Assembly (NCBI GenBank): GCA_963704995.1
Contig: CAVPIM010000017.1
Location: 1,798,001 to 1,862,000, forward strand
DNA: 64,000 bases
Direction: 5' to 3'
From: RYN-230 sp963704995
GTDB lineage: Bacteria > Actinomycetota > Actinomycetes > Streptosporangiales > Streptosporangiaceae
Of this stretch, positions 15,996-25,497 are shown piece after piece; within the stretch, counting starts at the first letter, position 1, and each line of letters starts with the position of its first letter. The translations under genes were made by a program, and so were the position numbers. The notes under the pieces are model-generated. The model was not told the origin of the DNA, made no database searches, and saw only the letters and a list, made by a program, of their open reading frames with translations.

Positions 15996-17414
15996 CTAAG
16001 CCCTTCGCACCTGAGAATGGGAGCCACGGGCACGGGGCATGGAACTAAGGTTGCCACGGACCGTCGTGGGCGCATCTCGCTGGCGGGAGTCGTCGCCAGC
16101 TGGGCTCACCTCTCCCTCGCGGTGGAGCTTCTCGCGCGACGCGCCCGCAGTGGCCGACGCAGGGCCGGGATGCAAAACTGCCGCACCAAGCCAGAAACTC
16201 ACCCGCAGCGCCAGTTCTACATCGTGGCGGTTCTCGCCCACGCCGCGGCCAAGGCTCTCCTCAGCCCTACGAATCCTGTAGTGGACGGTATTCTTGTGCA
16301 GCACGAGGCGTTCGGCGGTGGCCTTGTAGCTGCCGCCGCTCTGCAGAAATACCAGCAAGGTCTCACGCAGGCGAGCGTGATGCTCGTCATCGGTAGCCAG
16401 GCCCGCGAGCGTACTGCGCACCCACCCGCGCAGCAGATCCGCAGATCCGAGCATCATCGCGACGGGCGCTACCTCGGTGAACGTGAGTGCCCGGGGTGAC
16501 CGAGATCCTGCAGCGAGCGCGACCGACTCGGCGGCAATGGCCTGCAGGTAAGTGAGGCAGAACCCGCCAGGGCCCTTCGCGGGGTCGCCGAAGGCGAAAT
16601 GGACGCTGGCGCTGACGCTGGCCGTGACGGCTTCTGCCGAGTCGAATCTGTCGCGGATCCCCAGCGGCAGCCACGCCCAGGCGCTCGATTCGTCGCGAGG
16701 CAGGAACACAGGATCACCGGCGCAGGCCGCATGCTCCGCCACCTGGCCGACGGCGCGCTCCAGCCGGGTGAGCTCGTCCGCTATGCCGGACGCATCAGCC
16801 ACCCAGCACACCACGCCGACGTGATACTGCCGCAGCCGGTAGCCCAGGATGGCCTCCGCGGCACGCATGTCGCCCCGGTCACCTGACAGCAGTCTCCGGA
16901 CCCTGGCGGCCCGCGCCGCATTCTGGTTCCGGGCCCAGTGCTCCCTCTCCTGGGTATAGGCCGCGACCATCTCCTCGGAAGTCTGATCGATGTAGGCGGC
17001 CACGATCCTGGACATGCTCAGCGTGGTCGCACTGATCACCTGGGCGTCATCGGCGTGCCGGGAAAGTTCCTTGAGCAGCCAGTCGGAGAAGCGAGCATGC
17101 CCAAGCCGGTAAGTGCGCAGCAGAGTGGTCAGCGGTGTGCCGCGCTGAGCCAGGCGGCGCGCGTACTCCACTGCCGCGGCCGGGGCTCGTACAACGGACA
17201 GATCGATCCGGTGCTGCATGATCTGCAGGCACATATCCACATTGCCGTCGACGCTCGAAGCAAGCAGGGCCAGCAGCGGTTTGTCCTCCTCTAGTTGCGG
17301 AATCTCCCGGACTATCGCCTGGAAGACGTCCGCAGACACTGCTTGCGGAGATACCGCGGCAGCCACGCCAGCCACCAGCTCAGAGATCCCCTGACCATCC
17401 GCGTCCATGTCCAT
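15996..17414 (-). CDS. PucR/CdaR family transcriptional regulator
   Basis: About 472 residues. A helical N-terminal part precedes a GGDEF-like CdaR middle region. The C-terminal PucR helix-turn-helix follows: LRETLLVFLQSGGSYKATAERLVLHKNTVHYRIRRAEESLG. A roughly 65-residue tail rich in Arg and Ser beyond it is unusual for the family. ATG 17414 has GAGG eight bases upstream. A GTG at 17495 in the same frame is possible but lies inside an inverted repeat. It is divergent from the PHA genes and is the likely regulator of that operon. Confidence 0.88.
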   Translation of the reverse strand: MDMDADGQGISELVAGVAAAVSPQAVSADVFQAIVREIPQLEEDKPLLALLASSVDGNVDMCLQIMQHRIDLSVVRAPAAAVEYARRLAQRGTPLTTLLRTYRLGHARFSDWLLKELSRHADDAQVISATTLSMSRIVAAYIDQTSEEMVAAYTQEREHWARNQNAARAARVRRLLSGDRGDMRAAEAILGYRLRQYHVGVVCWVADASGIADELTRLERAVGQVAEHAACAGDPVFLPRDESSAWAWLPLGIRDRFDSAEAVTASVSASVHFAFGDPAKGPGGFCLTYLQAIAAESVALAAGSRSPRALTFTEVAPVAMMLGSADLLRGWVRSTLAGLATDDEHHARLRETLLVFLQSGGSYKATAERLVLHKNTVHYRIRRAEESLGRGVGENRHDVELALRVSFWLGAAVLHPGPASATAGASREKLHREGEVSPAGDDSRQRDAPTTVRGNLSSMPRARGSHSQVRRA

Positions 17415-17470
17415 CAGTGGATCCTCGCCGATCGAAGCCAACCTGCCTAGAGGCGACTGATAGCGGGCGC

Positions 17471-17505
17471 GACCGCCAGTGTCACGAGAACTCACGCTGG
17501 CGGTC
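17471..17505. promoter_or_regulatory. inverted repeat between pucR-type gene and PHA operon
   Basis: GACCGCCAGTGT (17471-17482) pairs with ACGCTGGCGGTC (17494-17505) with one mismatch. It lies in the divergent gap, consistent with an operator for the PucR-type regulator. Confidence 0.5.
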
Positions 17506-17642
17506 AGGAAAATGACTGGCCATCACCGGATTCCCGTGATTCGAAGTCCTGTGCTCGCGGAACCACGCATGAGGCCAGCTTCGTGACGTGCGACCAATGG
17601 AAGAACGCTCCCTGCTGCTTAGGCTCCTCTGGAGGAGAGATC

Positions 17643-19346
17643 ATGAGCCCCGATAGCGACACGATCAGAGCAGCCGCGGCGGACGTCGTGGCGGCGCCCC
17701 TAGACCTGCTGCTCACTGATGCGGCCATCGGCACGCTGCGCCGGGTAAACCCGGGTGGTTCCGGGTTGCGCTTGGCTGCGGCGCTGGCTGGCCGGCCTCG
17801 GCTTGTCGCCGGGCGGGGGCGACAACTGCTGGGTGAGCTGGCCCGCATCGCGGTGGGCACCTCGCAGGTGCAGCCATCCCGGCGCGACCGCCGGTTCGCC
17901 GATCCGGGATGGGCAAGCAATCCGATGCTGCGCCGGGCGATGCAGGCCTACCTGGCTGCTGCGGGGACTGCGGAAGGTGTGGTGGCCGACGCCGGCCTGG
18001 ACTGGGCAGACTCCGAACGCGTTGGTTTCGGGCTGACCAACCTGATCGACGCGCTGGCCCCGAGCAATAACCCGCTGCTGAACCCGTCGGCGCTGAAAGC
18101 CGTCATCGACACCGGCGGTGGCAGCGCTCTGGCGGGCCTCCGGCATTTCGTCGCTGACATGGCGGCCGCGCCGCGGGTGCCGTCGATGGTCGAGCCGGAC
18201 GCGTTCGAGGTCGGGGTAGACCTTGCCGTCACGCCTGGGTCGGTGATCTTGCGGACTCCGGTGTTCGAGCTGATCCAATACCGCCCGGCCACGGCCGCGG
18301 TGCGGCAAGTCCCCTTGCTAATCGTGCCGCCGATGATCAACAAGTACTACGTGATGGACCTAGCGCCCGGACGGAGCCTGGCGGAGTACCTGACCGGTAG
18401 CGGCCTGCAGGTGTTCATGATCTCCTGGCGCAACCCAGACGCCCGGCACTCAGCCTGGGACTTCAACACCTACGGGCAGGCTGTCCTGGATGCCATGGAC
18501 GCAGCGGCGCGGATTACTGGGAGCGAGCAGACCGCGCTCATGGGAGCCTGCTCCGGCGGCATCATCTCCGCGATGGTGGCCGCACACCTGGCGTACACCG
18601 GCCAGCAGGACCGGGTCGCCGCGTTCACCCTCATGGTCACCGTGCTGGACGAGGCGCAGGCAGGCCTGGCCGGCGCCGTGATCGACGAGCGGACTGTGCG
18701 GCTGGCCGCGGCTGCGTCCCAGGCACGCGGCTACCTGGACGGCCGGTCGCTGGCCGAGGTGTTCGCCTGGCTGCGCCCGAACGACCTGATCTGGAACTAC
18801 TGGGTCAACAACTACCTGCTCGGGCGTACGCCGCCACCATTCGACATCTTGTTCTGGAACGCGGACACCACCCGGATGGCCGCGGGCCTGCACCGGGACT
18901 TCCTCCAGCTGGGCGCCACGAACGCGCTGGTCCGGCCCGGCGGGGTGACCATGCTCGGCTCACCGGTGGACCTGGCCCTGATCGACCGTGACAGTTACCT
19001 GGTCGCCGGGATCACCGACCACATCTGCCCCTGGCAGAGCTGCTACCGGTCCACCCAGCTACTCGCCGGCCGCAGCCGGTTCGTTCTGTCCACCAGCGGT
19101 CACATCGCCGCGATGGTGAACCCGCCTGGAAACGACAAGGCGAGATACCAGGTGGCCAAGGACTGTCCGGAAGATCCGGAGGAGTGGCTTCGGCACGCGG
19201 AGGCCTGTCACGGCTCCTGGTGGCCGGACTACGCGGACTGGCTGGCTGAGCGTTGCGGGGAGGAAAGGGCCGCCCCGGGCGAGCCCGGCGGCGGCGGGCT
19301 GGTGCCGATCTGCGACGCGCCCGGAGCCTACGTCTATGACCATTGA
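17643..19346 (+). CDS. phaC: poly(3-hydroxyalkanoate) synthase (class I/II type)
   Basis: 567 residues. The lipase-like box GACSGG puts the catalytic Cys at residue 303, with the Asp in GITDHICPW and the His in SGHIAAMVNPPG. Other PhaC blocks are present (PLLIVPPMINKYYVMDL, SLAEYLTGSGLQVFMISWRNP, FDILFWNADTTRM). The enzyme polymerises hydroxyacyl-CoA to storage polyester on granules. GGAGGAGAG precedes the ATG at 17643. It overlaps phaZ by 11 bp. The FADS-free PhaC neighbourhood, with phaZ and acyl-CoA genes, resembles medium-chain-length PHA operons. Length fits single-subunit synthases. Confidence 0.93.
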   Translation: MSPDSDTIRAAAADVVAAPLDLLLTDAAIGTLRRVNPGGSGLRLAAALAGRPRLVAGRGRQLLGELARIAVGTSQVQPSRRDRRFADPGWASNPMLRRAMQAYLAAAGTAEGVVADAGLDWADSERVGFGLTNLIDALAPSNNPLLNPSALKAVIDTGGGSALAGLRHFVADMAAAPRVPSMVEPDAFEVGVDLAVTPGSVILRTPVFELIQYRPATAAVRQVPLLIVPPMINKYYVMDLAPGRSLAEYLTGSGLQVFMISWRNPDARHSAWDFNTYGQAVLDAMDAAARITGSEQTALMGACSGGIISAMVAAHLAYTGQQDRVAAFTLMVTVLDEAQAGLAGAVIDERTVRLAAAASQARGYLDGRSLAEVFAWLRPNDLIWNYWVNNYLLGRTPPPFDILFWNADTTRMAAGLHRDFLQLGATNALVRPGGVTMLGSPVDLALIDRDSYLVAGITDHICPWQSCYRSTQLLAGRSRFVLSTSGHIAAMVNPPGNDKARYQVAKDCPEDPEEWLRHAEACHGSWWPDYADWLAERCGEERAAPGEPGGGGLVPICDAPGAYVYDH

Positions 19347-20286
19347 CGCGTCCCGTCCCGGACCGGCCGGGAAAGGGGAAGACCGCCCGGGTTCTGGCCT
19401 TGGCCGGGGCATACGAAGCCGGCTGCGCCGGCCCGGGACGGCCGAGCGGATGAGGATCGTAAGAGTCGGCGGCCGTTGCTTGCGGGTCGCGGTCCGGGAG
19501 GGGACCTCGGGCTGGCCGCCCCTGCTGCTGTGCAACGGCATCGGCGCGAGCATGGAGCTGCTCCAGCCGTTTGTCGACGCGCTCGATCCGCGGCGGGGAG
19601 TCATCCGGTTCGACATGCCAGGTATCGGCGGCTCGCCGGCCCCGGCTTTCCCGTACCACCTGGTCACGCTGCCGTCGCTGCTGGCCGGCCTGCTCGACCA
19701 GCTTGGCTACCGGCAGGCCGACGTCCTGGGCATCTCCTGGGGAGGCGGACTGGCGCAGCAATTCGCGCGGAGCCGCCCGGACCGGGTACGCCGCCTGGTG
19801 CTGGTGGCAACCGGACCAGGCGCCCTGATGGTGCCCGCGCATCCGCGCGTCCTGTTGCGTATGCTCACGCCGCGCCGCCACCGCGACCCCGGGTACGCGG
19901 CCCGCATCGCCGGGGTGCTGTACGGCGGCAGCGCGCGGACGAACCCGGTCGTGGCCCGTGACCTGCTGCACGGAGCAACCCGCCTGGGCCCGGCCCGCGG
20001 CTACTACTACCAGCTGCTCTCCGGCGCCGGCTGGACCAGCCTGCCGTGGCTACCGAGGCTGCGACAGCCCACCTTGATCCTGGCCGGTGACGACGACCCG
20101 ATCATCCCGCTGTTCAACGCACGGATCATGCACCGGCTGATAGCACAAAGCCAGCTGCACATTTATCACGGCGGCCACCTCGAGCTGGCCGCAGACGCCG
20201 AGCACATCGCCCCGGTCGTCGAGGCGTTTCTTGATGCCGACCTCACCACACCGGCGAGCCAGGCCCGGAAAGGAAGCCAGCGATGA
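19336..20286 (+). CDS. phaZ: intracellular PHA depolymerase (PhaZ-like alpha/beta hydrolase)
   Basis: 316 residues. NGIGASMELLQPFVDALDP, FDMPGIGGSPAP, the nucleophile elbow LGISWGGGLAQQFA, LAGDDDPIIPL and the His in YHGGHLEL align with the medium-chain-length PHA depolymerase of pseudomonads. It would release hydroxyacids from storage granules. The gene overlaps phaC at its start and acyl-CoA dehydrogenase at its end (ATGA), so synthesis, mobilisation and oxidation are coupled. The first 35 residues are low complexity; ATG 19450 is a possible internal start. Confidence 0.88.
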   Translation: MTIDASRPGPAGKGEDRPGSGLGRGIRSRLRRPGTAERMRIVRVGGRCLRVAVREGTSGWPPLLLCNGIGASMELLQPFVDALDPRRGVIRFDMPGIGGSPAPAFPYHLVTLPSLLAGLLDQLGYRQADVLGISWGGGLAQQFARSRPDRVRRLVLVATGPGALMVPAHPRVLLRMLTPRRHRDPGYAARIAGVLYGGSARTNPVVARDLLHGATRLGPARGYYYQLLSGAGWTSLPWLPRLRQPTLILAGDDDPIIPLFNARIMHRLIAQSQLHIYHGGHLELAADAEHIAPVVEAFLDADLTTPASQARKGSQR

Positions 20287-21476
20287 CGCAGGTGACGGGC
20301 GTGCATCTCGGGGAGTCCCTCGGGACGGACTTCTTCTCCGTCCGCGAGCAGTTCACCGACGAGCAGTGGTCGCACTTCATCACCGTCCGGCGGTTCGTCG
20401 ACGAGGAGGTCGTGCCGGTCGTCGGCCCGTACTGGGAACGGGCCGAGATCTGCTGGCCGCTGGTCAGGCGGTTGCCCGAGCTCGGCGTCGTCGGCGAGGA
20501 CATCAAAGGTTACGGCTGCGCCGGGATGAGCCCGATGGCGTGCGGGCTAGTCACGATGGAGTTGCACCGCGGCGACGGCAGCCTCGGCGTGTTCCTCGGT
20601 GTGCACGCGGGCCTGGCCATGTTGTCGATCTCGATGTGCGGCTCGGAGGAGCAGAAGGCGCAGTGGCTGCCTGACCTGGCCCGGATGAACAAGCTAGGGG
20701 CCTTCGCGCTGACCGAGCCAGAGCACGGCTCGGACTCGGTCGCCCTGGAAACCTCGGCCCGCCCGGACGGCGACGGCTGGGTGCTGAACGGCCGCAAACG
20801 GTGGATCGGCCTGGGCACCGTTGCCGACCTGATCGTCGTCTGGGCCCGCAACACCGACGACGGCCAGGTCAACGCGTTCGTCGTGGAGAAAGGATCGCCG
20901 GGCTACCATGCGCAGGTCATCGAGGGAAAGGTGTCGCTGCGCTCGGTATGGCAGGCCGACATCACCCTGGACGAGGTGCGGGTGCCGGCCGGCCACCGGC
21001 TGCCCGGCGCGCGCTCGTTCAAGGACACCACCCGGGTCCTGGCCACCACCCGCAGCACCTGCGCCTGGGCCGCTCTGGGCCACGCCACTTCCGTCTACGA
21101 CACCGCCTTGCGGTACGCGCTCCAACGGAGGCAGTTCGGCGAGCCGCTGGCCAGCTTCCAGATCATCCAGCAGAGGCTGGTGTCGATGCTCGCGGACCTG
21201 ACCGCGATGCAGCTGTACTGCCTGCAAATCGGCCGGCTGGCCGAGGCCCGGCTGACCCCTACCGTGGCCGGGCTAGCCAAGATGCACAACACCCGCAAGG
21301 CTCGCACGATAGCCGCCGACGCCCGCGACATGCTCGGCGGCAACGGCATCCTGCTCGACTACCAGGTCGCCCGGCACATGGCCGACCTCGAGGCGATCCA
21401 TACCTTCGAGGGCACCGAGACCATGCAGACGCTCATCGTCGGCCGCTCCATCACGGGCATCGGGGCATTCACCTAA
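20283..21476 (+). CDS. acyl-CoA dehydrogenase (glutaryl-CoA dehydrogenase-like)
   Basis: 397 residues. Family elements are FALTEPEHGSD, WVLNGRKRWIGLGT, RRQFGEPLASFQIIQ, ARDMLGGNGI and the catalytic Glu segment TFEGTETMQTLIVGRSITGI, closest to glutaryl-CoA dehydrogenase-type enzymes. It oxidises an acyl-CoA with FAD. It follows phaZ with a four-base overlap and precedes the acyl-CoA ligase after a 325-bp gap. It may process acids freed from polyester or a short dicarboxylyl/branched acyl-CoA. Confidence 0.9.
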   Translation: MTQVTGVHLGESLGTDFFSVREQFTDEQWSHFITVRRFVDEEVVPVVGPYWERAEICWPLVRRLPELGVVGEDIKGYGCAGMSPMACGLVTMELHRGDGSLGVFLGVHAGLAMLSISMCGSEEQKAQWLPDLARMNKLGAFALTEPEHGSDSVALETSARPDGDGWVLNGRKRWIGLGTVADLIVVWARNTDDGQVNAFVVEKGSPGYHAQVIEGKVSLRSVWQADITLDEVRVPAGHRLPGARSFKDTTRVLATTRSTCAWAALGHATSVYDTALRYALQRRQFGEPLASFQIIQQRLVSMLADLTAMQLYCLQIGRLAEARLTPTVAGLAKMHNTRKARTIAADARDMLGGNGILLDYQVARHMADLEAIHTFEGTETMQTLIVGRSITGIGAFT

Positions 21477-21801
21477 GCGGTGCTCCGAACGAGCAAACTC
21501 TTCCCGCAAACGGACCGTGGTATCACTTCGGCGTCAGCCTGGCCCTGGCTCGTGGCTCTCCGCAGGCGGCGCCGGGAAGCTTCCACCTCGGCTTCGGCGG
21601 CGGCACGGTCGGCCCACCCTTTCGCGGTGTGGTCCACGACGCTAGGCCGCAGCGAACCCGGCGATAATGTGCTGGCAACACGAGGATGGGCTTCTTCCCC
21701 AGGCCACCGGCACAACGGTTGTGCCGTCGTACCAACGCCCGGGGACAGGCTTGATACCAGGGACCGACGACCGCCCGGGCAGCCAGCCGGACAATGAGCG
21801 C
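21477..21801. other. gap between acyl-CoA dehydrogenase and ligase
   Basis: 325 bases with no convincing gene. A minus-strand frame over 21473-21660 reads as an Ala/Arg/Glu-rich helix but has no start or recognisable domain. The length suggests the ligase may have its own promoter. Confidence 0.35.
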
Positions 21802-23307
21802 GTGACGAACCTGGCCAGGAACCTGACGGACACCACCCGTACCCACGCCGGACGGGTGGCCGTGCGGGTGGACAACGCGGCAATGACGTACCGAGCCCTG
21901 GACGAGGCGAGCGCCCGGGTCGCCGGGCTACTGCACGAGCGGGGCCTCAAGGCCGGCGACAGGGTCGGCATCATGATGCCCAACGTCGCCGAAGTCCCTG
22001 TGGTGTACTACGGCGTGCTCCGGGCCGGCGGCGTGGTCGTCCCGATGAACCCTCTGCTCAAGGCGCGGGAGGTCGCCTATTACCTGGGCGACTCCGGGGC
22101 CGGGCTGATCTTCGCCTGGCACGCGTTCGCGGACCAGGCATGCGCCGGCGCCGAGCAGGCCGAGGCGGAATCCATCGTCGTGGACGGCGTCAGCTTCCCC
22201 GATCTGCTGGCCTCCGCCGCCTCGGATGGCCAAGCAGCGGACCGAGACGACGAGGACACGGCGGTGATCCTCTACACCTCCGGCACGACCGGCCACCCGA
22301 AGGGCGCCGAGCTCACCCACGGCAACCTCCTCAGCAACACCGAGGTGGCGCGGGCCGAAATCGTCCGCGCGGGCCCGGACGACGTCATCTTCGGCGGGCT
22401 ACCGCTGTTCCATGTGTTCGGGCAGACTGTCGCGCTGAACGTGGCCGTGGCGTCCGGGGCGTGCCTGACCCTGCTGCCGCGGTTCGACCCTGAGCACGCC
22501 TTGCGGATCATCGCAGGTCACCGGGTCACCGTCTTCGAAGGCGTGCCGACTATGTACGTGGCGCTGCTGCATCAGCCTGACCGGGCGGACTACGACACCT
22601 CAGCGCTGCGGACGTGCATCTCCGGCGGCGCCGCCCTGCCGGTTGAGGTGCTACGCGGGTTCGAGCAGGCGTTCGGCGTCCCGGTACTGGAGGGATACGG
22701 CCTGTCCGAGACCTCGCCGGTCGCGTCGTTCAACCATCCCGGCCGCGAGCGCAAGCCTGGCTCGATCGGCACCCCTATCCGGGACGTCCAGATGCGTGTC
22801 GTGGACCGCGAAGACCACGAGGTTCCGCAGGGTGAGGTGGGAGAGATCGTCATCCGCGGGCCGAACGTGATGAAAGGCTACTGGCATCGTCCCGAGGCCA
22901 CCGCCGAGGCGATCCGCGAGGGCTGGTTCCACAGCGGTGACCTGGCCCGGGTCGACGAGGACGGCTATTTCTACATCGTGGACCGGAAAAAGGACCTGAT
23001 CATCCGCGGCGGCTACAACGTCTACCCGCGGGAGATCGAGGAAGTGCTCTACGAGCATTCCGCAGTCGCCGAGGCCGCCGTGATCGGCCTGCCGCACCCG
23101 GTCCTGGGCGAGGAGGTCGGCGCCGCGGTGGCCCTCAAGCCGGGTGCCGTCATCACCGCCGACGAACTGCGAGACCATGTCAAGATCCAGGTCGCAGCCT
23201 ACAAGTACCCGCGCCACGTGTGGATCGTCAACGCGCTGCCCAAGGGCCCGACCGGCAAGATCCAGAAGCGGGATATCGTCATCCCGGCCGACCTGGCCAT
23301 CCTGTGA
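21802..23307 (+). CDS. long-chain/aryl acyl-CoA ligase (AMP-forming)
   Basis: 501 residues from GTG 21802, where homology to the family starts (LARNLTDTTRTHAGRVAV). ATP-binding loop ILYTSGTTGHPKGAELTH, adenylation motif EGYGLSETSPV, hinge GDLARVDEDGYFYIVDRKKD, and the catalytic Lys in PTGKIQKRD are all present. It activates a carboxylic acid to its CoA thioester. The open frame extends to 21667, but that part is not family-like. It is the last full gene of the PHA/acyl-CoA run. Confidence 0.9.
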   Translation: MTNLARNLTDTTRTHAGRVAVRVDNAAMTYRALDEASARVAGLLHERGLKAGDRVGIMMPNVAEVPVVYYGVLRAGGVVVPMNPLLKAREVAYYLGDSGAGLIFAWHAFADQACAGAEQAEAESIVVDGVSFPDLLASAASDGQAADRDDEDTAVILYTSGTTGHPKGAELTHGNLLSNTEVARAEIVRAGPDDVIFGGLPLFHVFGQTVALNVAVASGACLTLLPRFDPEHALRIIAGHRVTVFEGVPTMYVALLHQPDRADYDTSALRTCISGGAALPVEVLRGFEQAFGVPVLEGYGLSETSPVASFNHPGRERKPGSIGTPIRDVQMRVVDREDHEVPQGEVGEIVIRGPNVMKGYWHRPEATAEAIREGWFHSGDLARVDEDGYFYIVDRKKDLIIRGGYNVYPREIEEVLYEHSAVAEAAVIGLPHPVLGEEVGAAVALKPGAVITADELRDHVKIQVAAYKYPRHVWIVNALPKGPTGKIQKRDIVIPADLAIL

Positions 23308-23396
23308 GATTGCTGCTGCTCGCCCCCCGGGCGCCGGCAAGGGCTGTCCGGACTGCGGCTGACCCGCCTGGGTGGTCACGAAGGAGGCACGCGCCC

Positions 23397-23513
23397 ATGA
23401 CTGACATAACGTCGGCGGCGTTGCCGGCTCTGGCATCTGCCTCGAGGAATCTTCCGCAACGGGGAGGGCCGGTGCTTCCCGGCCCTCCCCGGAGGTGTTA
23501 CTGGCGGGAGTAG
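23397..23513 (+). CDS. 38-residue open frame with strong ribosome site, possibly a gene stub
   Basis: AAGGAGG lies ten bases before ATG 23397. The product begins TDITSAALPALASASRN and then runs through the GC-rich hairpin at 23461-23490, becoming low complexity. The N-terminal composition is plausible for the start of a truncated enzyme of the preceding operon. I do not recognise it. It may be a remnant rather than a gene. Confidence 0.25.
   Translation: MTDITSAALPALASASRNLPQRGGPVLPGPPRRCYWRE
23461..23490 (-). terminator. hairpin terminator of the tannase-family gene
   Basis: Perfect 12-bp stem GGGGAGGGCCGG / CCGGCCCTCCCC around a 6-base loop, eight bases beyond the stop codon of the minus-strand esterase gene. 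It could also stop the convergent acyl-CoA transcript. Confidence 0.72.
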
Positions 23514-25177
23514 TGCCGGGCGCAGATGAAGTTCTGCGCCTGGCTGGCGGAGCCGTGACCGGTGTAGCGCGCGACAAGGGGGTAGGCGCACAGTGGCCGG
23601 GACAAGGTCACGGCACCGGTGGCCGGGTCGGCGACCGTGGCCAGAATGGAGTGCGGCGCCTGCCCGTGCTCCACCCAGTTCACCACAGCGGCCAGCGGGT
23701 CAGCTGGAGCCGGGCCGACGGCGCTGGCGCAATGCTGCGCGCCGGGGGCCAGGAACAGCCGGGCGAATGAATCCGTGCTCGCCGGGCCGCCCATCGCGTG
23801 CTGGACGCGCTGGTAGTACTGGATGGTCCCCTGGGGGAAGATCAGCTGGTCGGCGAGCCCGTGCCAGATGAGGATCTTGCCGCCGTGGTTCCTGAAGGCG
23901 CTCAGGTCAGGGTTGTCGGTGGCGATGGCCGAGGAGAATTCCCGGACCGACTGGGCGAACAGCTTGTCGAACTGGGCGTAGGTGAGGGTGGTCCAGTCCC
24001 AGTTCGGGTTCTGCTGCAGCCACGTGCCGAGCCAGCTCGCCGCGATGGGGAACGGGCTGGGCGTTGTGACCCCGTTCGCAGTCGTGGTCGCAGCCAGGCC
24101 GGCCAGGGACGCGCCGCGTTCCAGGCCGTACCACAGCGGGATCCCGGGGATGCTGGCCGGCCCGGCCCAGATCTTGTTCATCACCGCGGCGTCAGTCGCG
24201 GTGATGGTCCCGCACGGCGTCTGCATGCCGATCAGCTGGTCCGCGTTCCAGTGGCAGTCCCCGAGGTTGGAGATGATGCCGTCAGTGACCCCGTCCCTGG
24301 CGTCGCAGGCCTTGACCACGGCCGCGGTGAACGCGTCCTCCTTGCAGGTCGGCAGCGCGTCGTGCATCTGGTTCATGACCAGGGCGGGCCAGATCTCGGC
24401 CGGGATGAACCGCGTCCAGTTGATCGCGGGCGCGCCGGAGACGATGCCGTTGTAGTCGGCCGGGTAACGCTGCGCCTCCATCAGCCCCTCACGGCCGCCC
24501 GTCGAGCAGCCATAGAAATAGGAATCGCGGACCTTGCCCGGGTAGAACGCCCCCGTGACCGCCTTGCCAGCCACTGTCATGTCATGCATGCCGGCTGAGG
24601 CGAAGTCGGTGATCAGCGGCCAGTTGAGTTGGCCACTGCTGGTAAGTGCCCAGCTGCCGGTCGCCCCGTCAGCCGGCGGTACCCCGCAGTCCGTGGATGC
24701 CCCCGCGTAGCCAGCGTCAACGGCTTCTTGCAGGGATCCAGCTACCCCTGGGCTGGTGTAGGTGATCCCGCAGGAATACCCGCCACCGCCGATGCCCTGG
24801 AACCGGCCGTTCCACTTGGCCGGAAGCCACACGGCGATGTGGATCGGGTTGCCCGCCTGGTCGGTCTGGGTCAGGGCCACCGCGCAGAAGTCCGGCAGCC
24901 CGGTGATCGGGGTGGTGGTGCCGGGTGGGGTAAAGCTGCCGCTGGTGTCGAAGACCGCGGAGACGACCGTGAGGGCGGGCAGGCTGATGTGCGAGGCCAG
25001 GTAGGCGGGGCTGCACTTGGCTGAGGTTGATGCGGACGGCGGGGATTGCTGGGCGGCGCTGGCCGCCGCGGTGGTGAGCCCCGTGGTGAGCAGGGGCACG
25101 GGCAAGATTAACGCGGCCAGGCCGAGCCAGGCCAGCCACCGCCGGCGGCGGTTCCGGGCATGAGTCAGGACAGTCAT
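23498..25177 (-). CDS. secreted tannase/feruloyl esterase family hydrolase
   Basis: 559 residues from ATG 25177, which has AGGAG eight bases before it. An Arg-rich n-region (RNRRRRW), a hydrophobic core and an Ala-Ser-Ala cleavage region by about residue 42 form a signal peptide. The catalytic Ser is in YGCSTGGREGL, the Asp in HGLADQLI and the His in GAQHCAS. The cysteines next to Ser and His give the CS-D-HC disulphide signature of the family. It hydrolyses gallate, ferulate or related phenolic esters outside the cell, which fits the aromatic-degradation genes nearby. Confidence 0.9.
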   Translation of the reverse strand: MTVLTHARNRRRRWLAWLGLAALILPVPLLTTGLTTAAASAAQQSPPSASTSAKCSPAYLASHISLPALTVVSAVFDTSGSFTPPGTTTPITGLPDFCAVALTQTDQAGNPIHIAVWLPAKWNGRFQGIGGGGYSCGITYTSPGVAGSLQEAVDAGYAGASTDCGVPPADGATGSWALTSSGQLNWPLITDFASAGMHDMTVAGKAVTGAFYPGKVRDSYFYGCSTGGREGLMEAQRYPADYNGIVSGAPAINWTRFIPAEIWPALVMNQMHDALPTCKEDAFTAAVVKACDARDGVTDGIISNLGDCHWNADQLIGMQTPCGTITATDAAVMNKIWAGPASIPGIPLWYGLERGASLAGLAATTTANGVTTPSPFPIAASWLGTWLQQNPNWDWTTLTYAQFDKLFAQSVREFSSAIATDNPDLSAFRNHGGKILIWHGLADQLIFPQGTIQYYQRVQHAMGGPASTDSFARLFLAPGAQHCASAVGPAPADPLAAVVNWVEHGQAPHSILATVADPATGAVTLSRPLCAYPLVARYTGHGSASQAQNFICARHYSRQ

Positions 25178-25497
25178 CAGCGACTCCTGGTAGTAGGGCC
25201 CGAGACGCAGGTGCTTGATGTTCCCGAGCAGAAAGAGCACGCAAGAGTGCGGTACGGCCGGCGGACTACGGTCTCGCCGGGCGTGCCTGGGACTGCATCA
25301 GTAGCCGGATACGGGCGCAGCTGCCGTCCGCCACACCGCCACCGCGAGCGGGTCACGCCAGGGCAGCCGGACACAGCAGACTAAGAGAGCATGTTCTACG
25401 CTCCCCTCACGGCTGTCAAGGCATCCGTAGAGGTTCCCAGCGCAAGCGCCGAGTCGCTGAACGGGGGCGCGCACACTCCACTCCCTCCTGTGCAGGT

